From Hirudo medicinalis (lineage: Eukaryota; Annelida; Clitellata; Hirudinida; Hirudinidae): a stretch of 20,000 nucleotides of DNA. The notes under the pieces were generated by a model. The model was not told the DNA's origin, made no database searches, and saw only the letters and a program-made list of their open reading frames with translations. The stretch's first letter is position 1. The number at the start of each line of letters is the position of its first letter. The stretch covers positions 1 to 20,000 of the forward strand of contig MPNW01000909.1 in assembly GCA_011800805.1 (NCBI GenBank). The letters are read 5' to 3'. The translations under genes and the position numbers were made by a program. This document shows, piece after piece, positions 9,684 through 18,919 of this stretch.

Positions 9684-9858
9684 GATAATCTCAAAAAGAA
9701 CTAAATTCAAACTTAGAAATAAAGTCTTATTTAAATCGGGAGGAGTTCGTAAATTCTTCGTAAAGAATAGAGTTTCATTTGCTGGCAGCATCCCAAAATC
9801 AGTTCTCAGTTCTCGGGTGGAAGAGGTTCTTCACTCACACGCTTTTCAAAACCTCTAA
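9684..9858 (+). CDS. Possible terminal exon, unassigned
   Basis: After an acceptor-like ATATTTCAG the sequence is open for 57 codons to TAA at 9856-9858. The residues are basic then amphipathic, including RVSFAGSIPKSVLSSRVEEV, and look more coding-like than nearby frames. An AATAAA lies at 9895-9900, though it sits beside AAT repeats. The first codon is split (phase 2 upstream), so it does not fit the phase-0 exons of gene B. Family unknown; it may be chance or a fragment of a mobile element. Confidence 0.2.
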
Positions 9859-9885
9859 AATTCAAATATTATCCACAACAACAAC

Positions 9886-9942
9886 AACAATGATAATAAA
9901 TTTTTTATTTTTTTTTATTTTTTATTTAATTCACACTTATAT

Positions 9943-9974
<32 letters not shown>

Positions 9975-10017
9975 CTTTTTAACTATAATAATAATTAATG
10001 ATAATAATAATAATAAC
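9886..10017. repeat. A/T-rich run with (AAT)n microsatellite
   Basis: Poly-T interrupted by A (9900-9930), then (AAT)n at about 9945-9973 and again near 9980-10016. Confidence 0.9.
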
Positions 10018-10616
10018 ATCAATATTAAGTACCATATTTCACAAATAACGTGAACCTTTGTATGAGCGGAATGTTCTTGTGATGAGGTCCTCATGTCGTG
10101 AATTACTTGAATTCATGTTTCAGAGGTCAACTGGAGGTTGTTGTGTTTGTATCTTTCAAATGCTACTCACTGCAACACCAATACAACAATAATTCTGTTT
10201 TAATAATCATTTATTAACATAAAATTTAATTAACAACAAACATTAGTTCAAATAATATTTAATAAATAAATAAATACATATCTTGTACATAAAAATGACT
10301 GTTTCTGTGTGCGTGTGTGTGTGCTCGCTCATCAAGTCGATTGGATGAAACAATCTCCGTCCAGAAAATGAATAAGATCTCTAGAAAAGCTTCAGATAAA
10401 GATTTAGATAAATCTATATTTCAAATCGACAAAAATAAAAATGAATGTTTGTATGATTATATGTTTGCTTGATTAACAAGACTGAGCCACAGCAACGCTG
10501 GTCACTGGTGCACTGGTATATATTATATACATATTATATATATTATATACATACATAATCTATCACCTGATGATTCAAACAGGTAAACGTGAAGGTTTTT
10601 TTTCTGGAATTTCCAG
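10018..10616. other. Intron sequence with simple repeats
   Basis: No gene is seen. It contains TAAATAAATA at 10258-10275, a short (TG)n run at about 10302-10322, and TATATTATATACATA repeats at 10516-10558. Confidence 0.5.
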
Positions 10617-10765
10617 ATTTCGATTTGTGTGTAATTCCTATTTGTCATCGTTAACGAAACAAAATAATATCGTTGGCGATTCGACTAATATCGAGAAAGG
10701 CACATCCCCTTGTTTGGTATTGGATCAAAATCTACTTTGTTATGGCGGACCATCATCAATGGACG
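10617..10765 (+). CDS. Possible exon, unassigned
   Basis: A strong acceptor (T-run then GGAATTTCCAG, ending 10616) and a donor G|GTAAAA at 10766 bracket 149 bp. It is open in one frame only (split codon at both ends), reading RFRFVCNSYLSSLTKQNN... and ending near CYGGPSSMDG. It would have phases 2 and 1, which do not fit gene B's phase-0 flanks. No family is recognised; low confidence. Confidence 0.2.
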
Positions 10766-10916
10766 GTAAAATACCTGTATGAGTAAAGGGTGTAGCTATA
10801 CGGCTGTAGTGATAGCGCGAAAGTATTACAAGATTGCAGTTGTAAAATGTTTATTACATGTAACTTAATTACGAGATGTAATTATGTAATTATGCAATTG
10901 AATGAGTAAATTATGT

Positions 10917-10924
10917 GATAGGCC
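10917..10924. repeat. hAT target-site duplication, left copy
   Basis: GATAGGCC immediately before the left terminal repeat. The right copy at 12456-12463 is GATAGGCT (7 of 8 identical). Eight bp is the standard hAT duplication length. Confidence 0.85.
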
Positions 10925-10939
10925 CAGTGGCGGATTTAG
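10925..10939 (+). repeat. hAT left terminal inverted repeat
   Basis: CAGTGGCGGATTTAG, matching the complemented right end at 13 of 15 positions. It is followed by a G-run (GGGGGG). Confidence 0.9.
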
Positions 10940-11125
10940 GGGGGCTGGGAGGGCCATGGCCCCATGATTTTTAAAGTCTAAGAAAAAATCTAATTTATTT
11001 CAATAATTTACGATTTTGGATGAAAATATTAGTATTTTGTAATCAACAAGAACTAACATAGTGACACTGTCTCAATAGACAGATTCAAACCGGCAATACT
11101 ACCCCAGCCTGCAAAAATATGGAAC

Positions 11126-12240
11126 ATGTTTGGAACATGTTTGGAACAATGCAGAATATGGCAGTATTTTTCAGTGATTCTCCAAAGCAAATGGCATCTT
11201 CAAGATATTAAAGGGAGTACACCAGATAGTAATAGGACAAAATTGAGACAATACTGCCAGACAAGATGGATAGAGCAAGGTGATGCACTTGTAGATTTTA
11301 TAGAACTATATGATGCTGTAATACAGGCTCTGGAAAAGGTCTCAATTTCATGTGATGGCAAGACTGGATCAAGTGCAACTGAACTCCTAGCAGCTGTGAG
11401 TAAATTTTCATTTCTTGCAGCCTGATGAGTGCCAAGTTTGTACTTCATTACACCAAGCCACTCAGTTTGATGCTGCAAAAGTCAGGATTAGATTTATGCC
11501 AAGCAATGCATGGAGTTAAAACAACTCAAGCCACATTGAATGACATTCTCAATGTAGATAAACAGTTTAAAGACATTTATTATAACATTGTGAAAGTAGC
11601 AAGTATCTCAGGCATCAAACCATCTGTTTCTAGAACATGTGGAAGGCAAACCATGAGGACCAACATATCAACCAACGATCCGGTTGTTTATTACCGACAA
11701 TCCGTCTTCATACCATTTCTTGGTAATATGATCCAGGAACTTGAAGAGCACTTTAGTCCAAGACACAGTGACATTGCATTGGCCTCTAAGTCTAATTGGT
11801 GCCATCTGTTATGTTGAAAAATCCTGAAGCATTGTCCAGTGATCAGCTGAGGATGATTGCAGACGCTTTTCCAGATATGCCATCGACACATGGCTTACAA
11901 TCAGAGTGTGAGCGATGGTGGGTAAAATGGCATGAAGATAAAGATGTTGGGGGAACAATATCAACAATATATCTATTTTGTAGATTCCCTACATTGAGCA
12001 GACAATGATTTATACCCAAATGTTAGAATGATTTTATTCATTTTGGCTATCAGACCATCCACAACAGCTAGCAATGAAAGAAGTTTTTCAACTCTCAAAA
12101 GGTTAAAAACTTATCTTCAATCTACGATGACAGCTGACAGACTAAATGGGCTATCTCTTATGAACATAAATCAAGATGTTGAAATACCAGCAGAGACAAT
12201 AGTTGACAATTTTGGTAGATTAGGTAGATTCCACATTGTC
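11126..12240 (+). pseudogene. hAT transposase remnant (ZMYM1 / 52-kDa-repressor-like type)
   Basis: Pieces lie in three plus frames. 11126-11425 contains QYCQTRWIEQGDAL, matching the conserved hAT 'lC.TRW' motif, and stops at 11423-11425. A second frame (11431-11775) carries FTKPLS-like YTKPLSLML and VSRTCGRQTMRTN...YYRQSVFIPFL, typical of the middle of ZMYM1-like hAT transposases. A third frame (11796-12008) follows. The first frame resumes near 12008 with LYPNVRMILFILA and TASNERSFSTLKRLKTYL, the C-terminal hATC dimerisation domain. At least three frame breaks and the missing N-terminus make it non-functional. The original enzyme would cut and paste the element. Confidence 0.9.
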
Positions 12241-12440
12241 TTGCCTTTTTATAAAACTTTTACTTTGAATAAATTTGAATTTTATAAATTAATTTCTTTA
12301 AAGGTTCAAAAGTACAATAATAAGCAAAATGGCTATAAAATATCCCCCCACTTATATTTGCATTGGCAGGCAATATTTAGGGGTGACCCTAAGGGGACCC
12401 TAGGTTTAGGTTCATGTGTGCGGCCCCCCTCCAAAATGTT

Positions 12441-12455
12441 CTAGATCCGCCCCTG
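12441..12455 (-). repeat. hAT right terminal inverted repeat
   Basis: CTAGATCCGCCCCTG on the plus strand, the complement of CAGGGGCGGATCTAG. It ends directly at the right target-site duplication. Confidence 0.9.
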
Positions 12456-12463
12456 GATAGGCT
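12456..12463. repeat. hAT target-site duplication, right copy
   Basis: GATAGGCT, one substitution from the left copy. The difference fits mutation since insertion. Confidence 0.85.
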
Positions 12464-12713
12464 GCATCAAGATTTTGGAAACAATTTTGATTTAACAAGA
12501 AGCCGAGATATGACTTGAAAGTATATTTATTTGTGTTACGAATTGAAATCTTGATGATTCATGACTGGTGATTCTTCAAGTAATTTTCGTTGTTATAATA
12601 TCGAAATATTATAATAAATTATAACTCTTGTTGTATTTAGCGACAGTGCTCCTCACGATGTATTCAAGGTTGCTTTGTGTTTTTTTTTTCAACAATTTTT
12701 AAATTCCTCGCAG

Positions 12714-12998
12714 GACAATATGCCGCAGCTTCCCTGTTCGGGAAATGACCTGAAAATATGCAAAAAAGAAGATCAAAATAATAACAGAAAAGCCATGACA
12801 AGGACTGACAAATATGGTGAACTTATGGAAGCTTCAGCTGATTTGGAAAGAGGAAAATTGAACCGTAAAGGGAGCAGTTGCAAATGCGAGAGACATATTA
12901 AGACAAAACCCACTATCATATCATCCGAGTCTTTAGAAGAAGAGAGAAGGGAATCTAGAATTCTAATTAAAGAAGGAAGCACGACATCGGATCGGAAG
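12714..12998 (+). CDS. Gene B, second exon (charged, low complexity)
   Basis: A strong acceptor (T-run, then AAATTCCTCGCAG) precedes 95 phase-0 codons ending at the donor AAG|GTATCG. It reads DNMPQLPCSGNDLKICKKED..., is rich in Lys, Arg, Glu and Ser, and has a Cys-Lys-Cys pair but no zinc-finger pattern. It ends in a helical stretch (SLEEERRESRILIKEG) leading towards the coiled coil. Both junctions are phase 0, in step with 7009-7665 and 13250-14134. Function unknown. Confidence 0.6.
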
Positions 12999-13249
12999 GT
13001 ATCGGATGCGATGCTAAATTCGTGCAAGATGTATCATGGAGATCGATTTAACGTCGCAAGTTTTTGTCGTTCAAATATATTTAGTTTAACTGCATTACAT
13101 TATTAAGATAATGTCTTACTCTTTCACAAGTCGAAATTCAAGCAATTGACAATCTAAGATTTTTATTTGCTTATTTATTTTTTTATTTTGTAACATGTTA
13201 TTTTGTACTAACAAAGCCTCTATCGGCTGTCAATTCGTGCGCCTCGAAG

Positions 13250-14134
13250 TCAATAATGGTGAAGCTCTTGGAAAAGAACAAGCGGAATGAAAACAACTCG
13301 AGGCAACTCCAGGATGAGATCAAGAAACTTGAGATCCTGGAAACTAAATTTGAGGTACTGAGACTTGAGAATCAACAAATGACAAAGACCATTGAAGACC
13401 TCAAGAAGAGATTCCATGACTTAGAGAAATTCAACCAGGAAAACATTATGAAGAGGGATGATTTGACAAAGACCGTGGGTCGACTGTCAAAGGAGGTGGT
13501 TGAAAAAGACAATAAAGTCAAATTAATGGTAAAATCACTGAACAATAAAACAACAAAAAGTGAAACAAAAATCTCAGAATTAACTAAAAAAGTCTCCGAT
13601 CTTGAGAAAGATTATAATTCAGAATCACAGGAGAACTCCGAGCGACAAGCCTCCCTTCAATTACGTGAAGTGGAGCGGCTCGAAAGAGAAAACGCAGGCT
13701 TGGAGGAGGAGCTGAAGAAAACCAATTACCAATGCGCATTACGGCCGAGCATTACGTTTCAGAAACATTTTGATCTGCTCTCTAACGAAGTGGCCGGCCA
13801 TCAGCATCTCATTTCAAAACTTGAGAATAGCACACAGCACCTTGAAGCTCAAATGAATGAGGTCAAGCCAATGTTGGGTTACCTAGAGGAGGAGCTACAG
13901 AAGCAGGTGGCCGAAAAACTTTGCCTCCGACAAGATGTTTGTCTCTCTGAAGCAGAGAAGGCAAACCTCTTGGTCAAGATTGGCAGATTGAAGCAGAGAG
14001 TCGAGGCAGCCGAAGATTCGGAGGACCGTCTAAAAGTGGCGTTCAAAGAAGAGATAAGCATCTACAAAGAAAAGTTGAGGGAATTTCAGGAGGCTGTGGA
14101 GAAGAGCCAGAAATCTGAAGAACACTTGAATCAG
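13250..14134 (+). CDS. Gene B, main coiled-coil exon
   Basis: 295 codons of nearly continuous heptad-type sequence rich in Glu, Lys and Leu, from SIMVKLLEKNKRNENN to EKSQKSEEHLNQ, ending at the donor CAG|GTTGGA (phase 0). A short break (CALRPSITFQKHFDLLSNE) splits two coils near 13735-13795. The acceptor CGCCTCGAAG lies 36 bp after a perfect TACTAAC branch-point word (13207-13213); an alternative in-frame acceptor before 13217 would add 11 residues. No catalytic motif, membrane segment or signal is visible. The architecture (disordered N-terminus, long rod, short conserved tail) suits a structural cytoskeletal or centrosomal protein, but that is inference. No named orthologue is recognised. 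Confidence 0.75.
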
Positions 14135-14784
14135 GTTGGAATCTGTTTGTTATAGACATTCATTTGCTCGTGTTTCTGTATGCGACACTAAAGGAAAAGT
14201 CATATCGTTTTGTGTTTGCACCCTTGAAATATGCACTATTCAAATCACTAGCTGGCTCTGCCATTATATATTATTATAGAGTGGTACTCTTTGTTTTGAA
14301 AGGTAGACAAGTATTATGTATATTATCTTTAATTATATACATGACAGCAAAAATATACAGACAGATATATAGACAGTCACAGTTACCCATTCATCGCATC
14401 TTTAAAATCGCACTTGCTGCCTGTCAAACTCACGCTACTGACTGCTAATCCACCCTACCTCCATCGCCTCTTTTGCCGCTGCCGCACACCTGGTAGCGTT
14501 TGATCATTGTTCCCCATTCACTTACACCGACCGGTCCATAGGTCGTCTCTAGTCAACTGAAACTTTGTATACGCCTCTCTTACCGTCCGGAACGGGACGG
14601 CCCCTCGTCGGGTCTCGGCCATCGCTGGAACTCTCCAAATATCATCTTCTCGAGAGAGATATGGACTGAGAAATTAAGTGATATCAATATTGTTATTAAT
14701 ATTTTTATAATTGTGGGGTGTTTACCTCAAGGTCACAACATCACTAATCATTGTTGCTACAACACTTTGTCAATTTCTCTTTAG
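14135..14784 (+). other. Gene B last intron, with a GC-rich patch
   Basis: The flanks are AT-rich with TATATAGACAG words near 14350. From about 14440 to 14650 base composition shifts to roughly half GC, with clustered CpG and a stem CCGTCC...GGACGG (14585-14602). No coding frame, RNA gene or known repeat is recognised there; it may be an inserted element remnant. The frame 14164-14448 is not supported as a gene. Confidence 0.5.
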
Positions 14785-14958
14785 CTCAATAGGCAAACAG
14801 AAGAGGAAAACAAGGAGTGCCAGATTAGGATAGTGGAATTGGAAGAAGTCATTAGGGATCTCGAAACGGAGAATTCCAAACTCAGGTCGTCCAACGATTA
14901 CCTTAAGAAGGAAATGGCGAAAAAGGAAAAGATTCTAGAATCGGTTAATTTGCGTTGA
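14785..14958 (+). CDS. Gene B, terminal coiled-coil exon
   Basis: The acceptor TTCTCTTTAG is followed by 57 phase-0 codons and TGA at 14956-14958. It starts LNRQTEEENKECQIRIVELE and ends ESVNLR. From the fifth residue it aligns without gaps to gene A's last exon (43% identity), with the same phase and the same final three residues. This fixes the 3' end of gene B. An AATACA (14998-15003), a weak poly(A) variant, lies 40 bp beyond the stop. Confidence 0.8.
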   Translation, partial: LNRQTEEENKECQIRIVELEEVIRDLETENSKLRSSNDYLKKEMAKKEKILESVNLR

Positions 14959-15611
14959 TGGAAGTGCGAGGTTTGTTTGAATATTTTTAAAAAAAGCAAT
15001 ACAAAAGTGGCTGCAGTTTTATTTTATCTCAGCTTTTACAAGTTCCAAATCCACGAGAACAGAGTACTGGCCTACGAAAGTCAAGGTGCTGAAGCTCGAA
15101 TCCACGAATTTACGTCAAGTACATCTTGAAGCGCCTCCTTTTCTTTCAATTAACGGAAACATTGTTCCCTTCGGGCTGCGTATGAGTGTCGTCGGAGTTT
15201 TTGGAATAAACTTGAATGAAGGAATTCACAATGGAGATTGTGAATGATGAAATTGTTTCATTGTTTACTAATAAGTTTTTATTCCAAAACTGTTGTAGTG
15301 GTATAATAATACAACAAAAACAAAACAAAAATAGAAACATCACCAGGACGTGGTGGTCGAAAAGGTTCGCCATAACAAAAGAATGGGGAATATATATAAA
15401 TACGTTCGACACACTCCTCCAAATACCGAACGACATTCCAAGTTTGTTCGACACGGCAGGAGATGCAGTGCGAGGCAGTGCCACAAGGTATCCCGGTCGT
15501 ACGTTCATTCCTCCTGAAGGTCCTCCTTTGAAGCTTCCTCCTTTGAAGTGCCTGAGGATTTGAGGAGGACTTGGAAATGTTGATGTTAAATAACAAATGT
15601 CGAACAACAAA
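14959..15611. other. Convergent 3' region between gene B (+) and POLG (-)
   Basis: Holds the 3' UTRs of both genes. On the minus strand AATAAA sits at 15278-15283, about 330 bp after the POLG stop. Open frames exist on both strands (15216-15563 plus; 15146-15610 minus), but with no homology and inside likely UTR, so I do not call them genes. A short direct repeat of CTCCTTTGAAG occurs near 15527-15548. Confidence 0.5.
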
Positions 15612-15709
15612 TCAAATTCGACCGGAACGATGTCGATAGGAAGCGAACGACCGACCTTTCAACTCTCCGCCCGTCTTCTCCAAAATGTCGGCAATGGTCA
15701 ACGATTCGC
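15612..15709 (-). CDS. POLG: POLG terminal exon
   Basis: Below the length of usual ORF calls and found by homology. After the acceptor CGATTTGAAG it reads [20 protein letters not shown], matching human [20 protein letters not shown]. It continues [12 protein letters not shown] to TGA at 15614-15612. The first two bases complete the Gly codon split by the upstream phase-1 donor. The final dozen residues are lineage-specific. A plus-strand 50-codon frame across it is its shadow. Confidence 0.88.
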
Positions 15710-16859
15710 CTTCAAATCGAGATGTTTACATTTATTTTATTTATAATATTAATAATTATTATAATTAATAATAATAATAATAATAAGTTGTAATTATTGT
15801 AATATTTAATATCTTTATAATATTTAATATATTTATAATATTTAATATCTTTTTAATATTTATAACATTTAATATTTTTATAATATTTAATATTTGTATA
15901 ACATTTAATATTTTTATAATATTTAATATCTTTTAATATTTAACATATCAAATATATTGTTTACATTTAATAAAAAAAATTTCATATCCCATTTACTGAT
16001 CCACCCAGTTACCTTTGGGGATGAGGTATCCCTCCAGGAGCCCCTTCTCATTGGAGGGCGTGATGCAGTCGCTGAGGGCGTCCTTCCTGAGGCACCTGTC
16101 GATCTCCACGGAACTGAAGAAAGCTACTGACTGGAGTTCGGTTTAAAATTTGGTTACACGTCGAGCGTGGATGAAAACAACAATAATAACGGATGCTTTA
16201 AAAATTAAATTAAAGGCAGATTCCGAGATTTGTTGGCTCAGGAAAAGTAACATTTTACAAGTTGAATGTGAAAACTTTTGTGCACTTTTTGAGTGAATTA
16301 ATTTAATTTCGGTAATTAAAATTTAATAAATTTTCCAGGAAACAACTGTCATTTTGCCACAAACACGACAATCATAAATCTCAAAAAAACAAAAACAAAT
16401 TAACAACAAAAAAAAAGTTATAGTTACAGACCACCCATAAATAACCCATTAATAACACAATGAACTTTGAACCTGTGGAAGGTCGTCGAACTGGAGAGCA
16501 TGGGCGAACATTGACCTCGTGAAGAGGTTCGTTATCTGCAGGGCCAGGGCAGCCCTGTACTTGTCCTCGTCTGGGACGAGGTACCTGACCTCGTCGTGGA
16601 TGCTGATGCAGAACCGGCCCCCGATGTGGTACTCCTCGAACAGCCATCGCATGCAGACGAGCATCAGATGGAGGTAGTCCACTGCCGAACTCTGAACCAC
16701 CCAGTTGATCCTGCTGGTCATGAACTGCGGACGTGTTTTTAAACGACTTGATTAGAATAATTAACAGTTTATCAATTAATCACAAACTGGTGTTATCAAT
16801 GGTATTTAACGGACAATACAATAATAGGTTGAAATTACTGTAATAATCTGATCCAATGT

Positions 16860-16890
<31 letters not shown>

Positions 16891-17990
16891 GTTATTATTA
16901 TTATTATTATTATTATAAGTGTCAAAAATATTGGAGATGACGACGTAAGGCCCTCGACCGAGGAAGGTCGAGAGGACATCGGGGACTCACGTCCTTCCCG
17001 ACGACGGCAGGCTCGATTGCCTGGCTCATGCTGGCCTTGAGGACTGGAGTCTTGGGATTGCTCAAGGAAGCCACCTTCTCCAACTTGTTGAACATTTGAG
17101 ACTCGCTAGGATCAATCACGATTAATCGCTACTAATTATCTGAATTAATTAACCGCCACTAAGTAATAATGCTAGTGGATTAATTAATCACTATTGATTG
17201 AATAGTTATTAAATTTAATATTACTAAAATAGTTAGAATTATGTAACTGCTTAACATCTGGTACTCACCTGCCACCCTGCCAACATGGTGCCTGGTAGAC
17301 GCCATTATCCAAGAATTTATTTCTGCAGAATAAAAAATAGAAGTTAATTGTTTGATATTAACGAGTCAGTTAATTAACAATAATAGCGGAGTTGATTGAT
17401 TAATTAATAATTCATTTCAATTGATTAGGTGATTTAAATTAATTAATATTGACTGATTAATATCAGCAACTGGATTAACTTAATAATAATAACAACTTAA
17501 ATCTAATTTAAGAATCGAATTGTTTGCAAATAACGAATAACGAATATCGAGTATAAATAGCTTCTGACGGGAAGAATGTTGTTCGACTAATTACTCGACA
17601 TTTAACCAATAATCAAGTAATAATTTATAATGACAGTAAATAATAACATTTAATAATCAATGTAATACATAAATAATATAATTATGAATTAAACAATATA
17701 TAAATAAATTATATAATAACAATAATAATAACATTTAACAATTATTATTATTATTACAACCGACAACATTGACAACCTGACTTTGACTCCCTTTGTGGAT
17801 TGGAACATCTTGGTGGCCCTCTCCTTGGCCTCCTCTCTCGAGATCTGAGTGTTGAACTTTCGCAACATCTGCTCGGCAAACTTCAGCCCTGCTCCATAAA
17901 TTCTGCCGTAGTTGAAAATCTGGACGGACGGAACTAAATTAGTTAATAATTAATAACGGAAGTAATTCGATGGTGAGGATAATAATAATA

Positions 17991-18025
<35 letters not shown>

Positions 18026-18877
18026 TTCAATAGTAATAATAACATTAATAATATTATTAATAATTAATTTGTAATTCTGCGACTTTAATTTCCTTGCTTG
18101 TGATTAATTTCCATAATTAACATTGATTATTATTGCGTTAATGCATTTCGACATCTTCCTTAATGCTTCCATAAATCCAGCCATCCAACAACATTTCAAC
18201 CGACCCTCGGAATTACAAAATTTACCATAATTAATAAATAAAACCAGACGAGCAGTCCGCCCGACCGACCACGAAACAACCCGATGAGAAGAACACAACC
18301 AACCAACCCCCCCATAAAAATGCAAACAATAAACAGAGGGAGAAATCATGTCTCCCACTCCTCCCCGTCGACCGACCTTTGCACTTTCCCTGGATATCCC
18401 GAGCATCTCGGCCACCCTGCTGTGCATGTCCGTGCCCTCGGCTTTGCTGCCCTGAAGGGTCATCCATCCAAAAGCTGTGCACCCTGCAAGCAGAATTTTC
18501 ATTGTAAAAGTTTTCAAGAGTTTCACTGGAGCTTGTGCAGTTTGGCCGAATGGGTTACGTTCCTGCATACATGTAGTGCAACAGTCGCAATGTGTCGTGT
18601 TCGAAACCCAGCCTGCACTGCCGCAAGCGCCCTTGGGAAGGAGCACTGTATAAATGGTTGACAAGAAGCACCTCTGATGCTATGCAAACGGCGCTATATA
18701 AATGAAGTACATTTTAATGTAATTATTGTGTGATATTTGAATAAATAATAATAATAATAAGGTGCATTAACACTAAGACCAAATTTTAGTAATAATGTTT
18801 GCTTATTGTAATAATAATAATAATATTAATAATAATAATACTAATAGTAACAATGCTAATACTACTACTACTACTAC

Positions 18878-18919
<42 letters not shown>

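Larger units (their letters stand above)
10925..12455 (+). mobile_element. hAT-superfamily DNA transposon, internally deleted and inactive
   Basis: A 1,531-bp element with terminal inverted repeats CAGTGGCGGATTTAG (left) and CAGGGGCGGATCTAG (right, complemented), 13 of 15 identical, and an 8-bp near-perfect target duplication. The start CAG-N-GGCGGAT and GC-rich subterminal G-runs are typical of many animal hAT ends. Inside is a broken hAT transposase in the same orientation. The element is shorter than autonomous copies (usually over 2.5 kb), with the N-terminal zinc finger and first catalytic region missing. It lies in gene B's first intron, sense to the gene. Confidence 0.93.

Noticed and set aside
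10566..11430. CTGATGA words (10566, 11424) as hammerhead ribozyme cores
   Set aside because: No matching GAAA segment with flanking stems is found at the required spacing.
15146..15610. Open frames of 105-154 codons on both strands
   Set aside because: They lie in the POLG 3' UTR, overlap each other and carry no recognisable domain. The minus frames read hydrophobic because the strand is T-rich.
15597..15749. Plus-strand 50-codon frame beginning [13 protein letters not shown]
   Set aside because: It is the exact antisense of the POLG terminal exon, whose minus-strand homology is clear.
16381..16647. 88-codon Arg/Pro-rich minus frame
   Set aside because: Out-of-frame shadow of the POLG motif C exon.
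18104..18664. 186-codon minus-strand frame
   Set aside because: Only its middle (18377-18483) is coding, as a POLG exon; the remainder is intron and antisense SINE.
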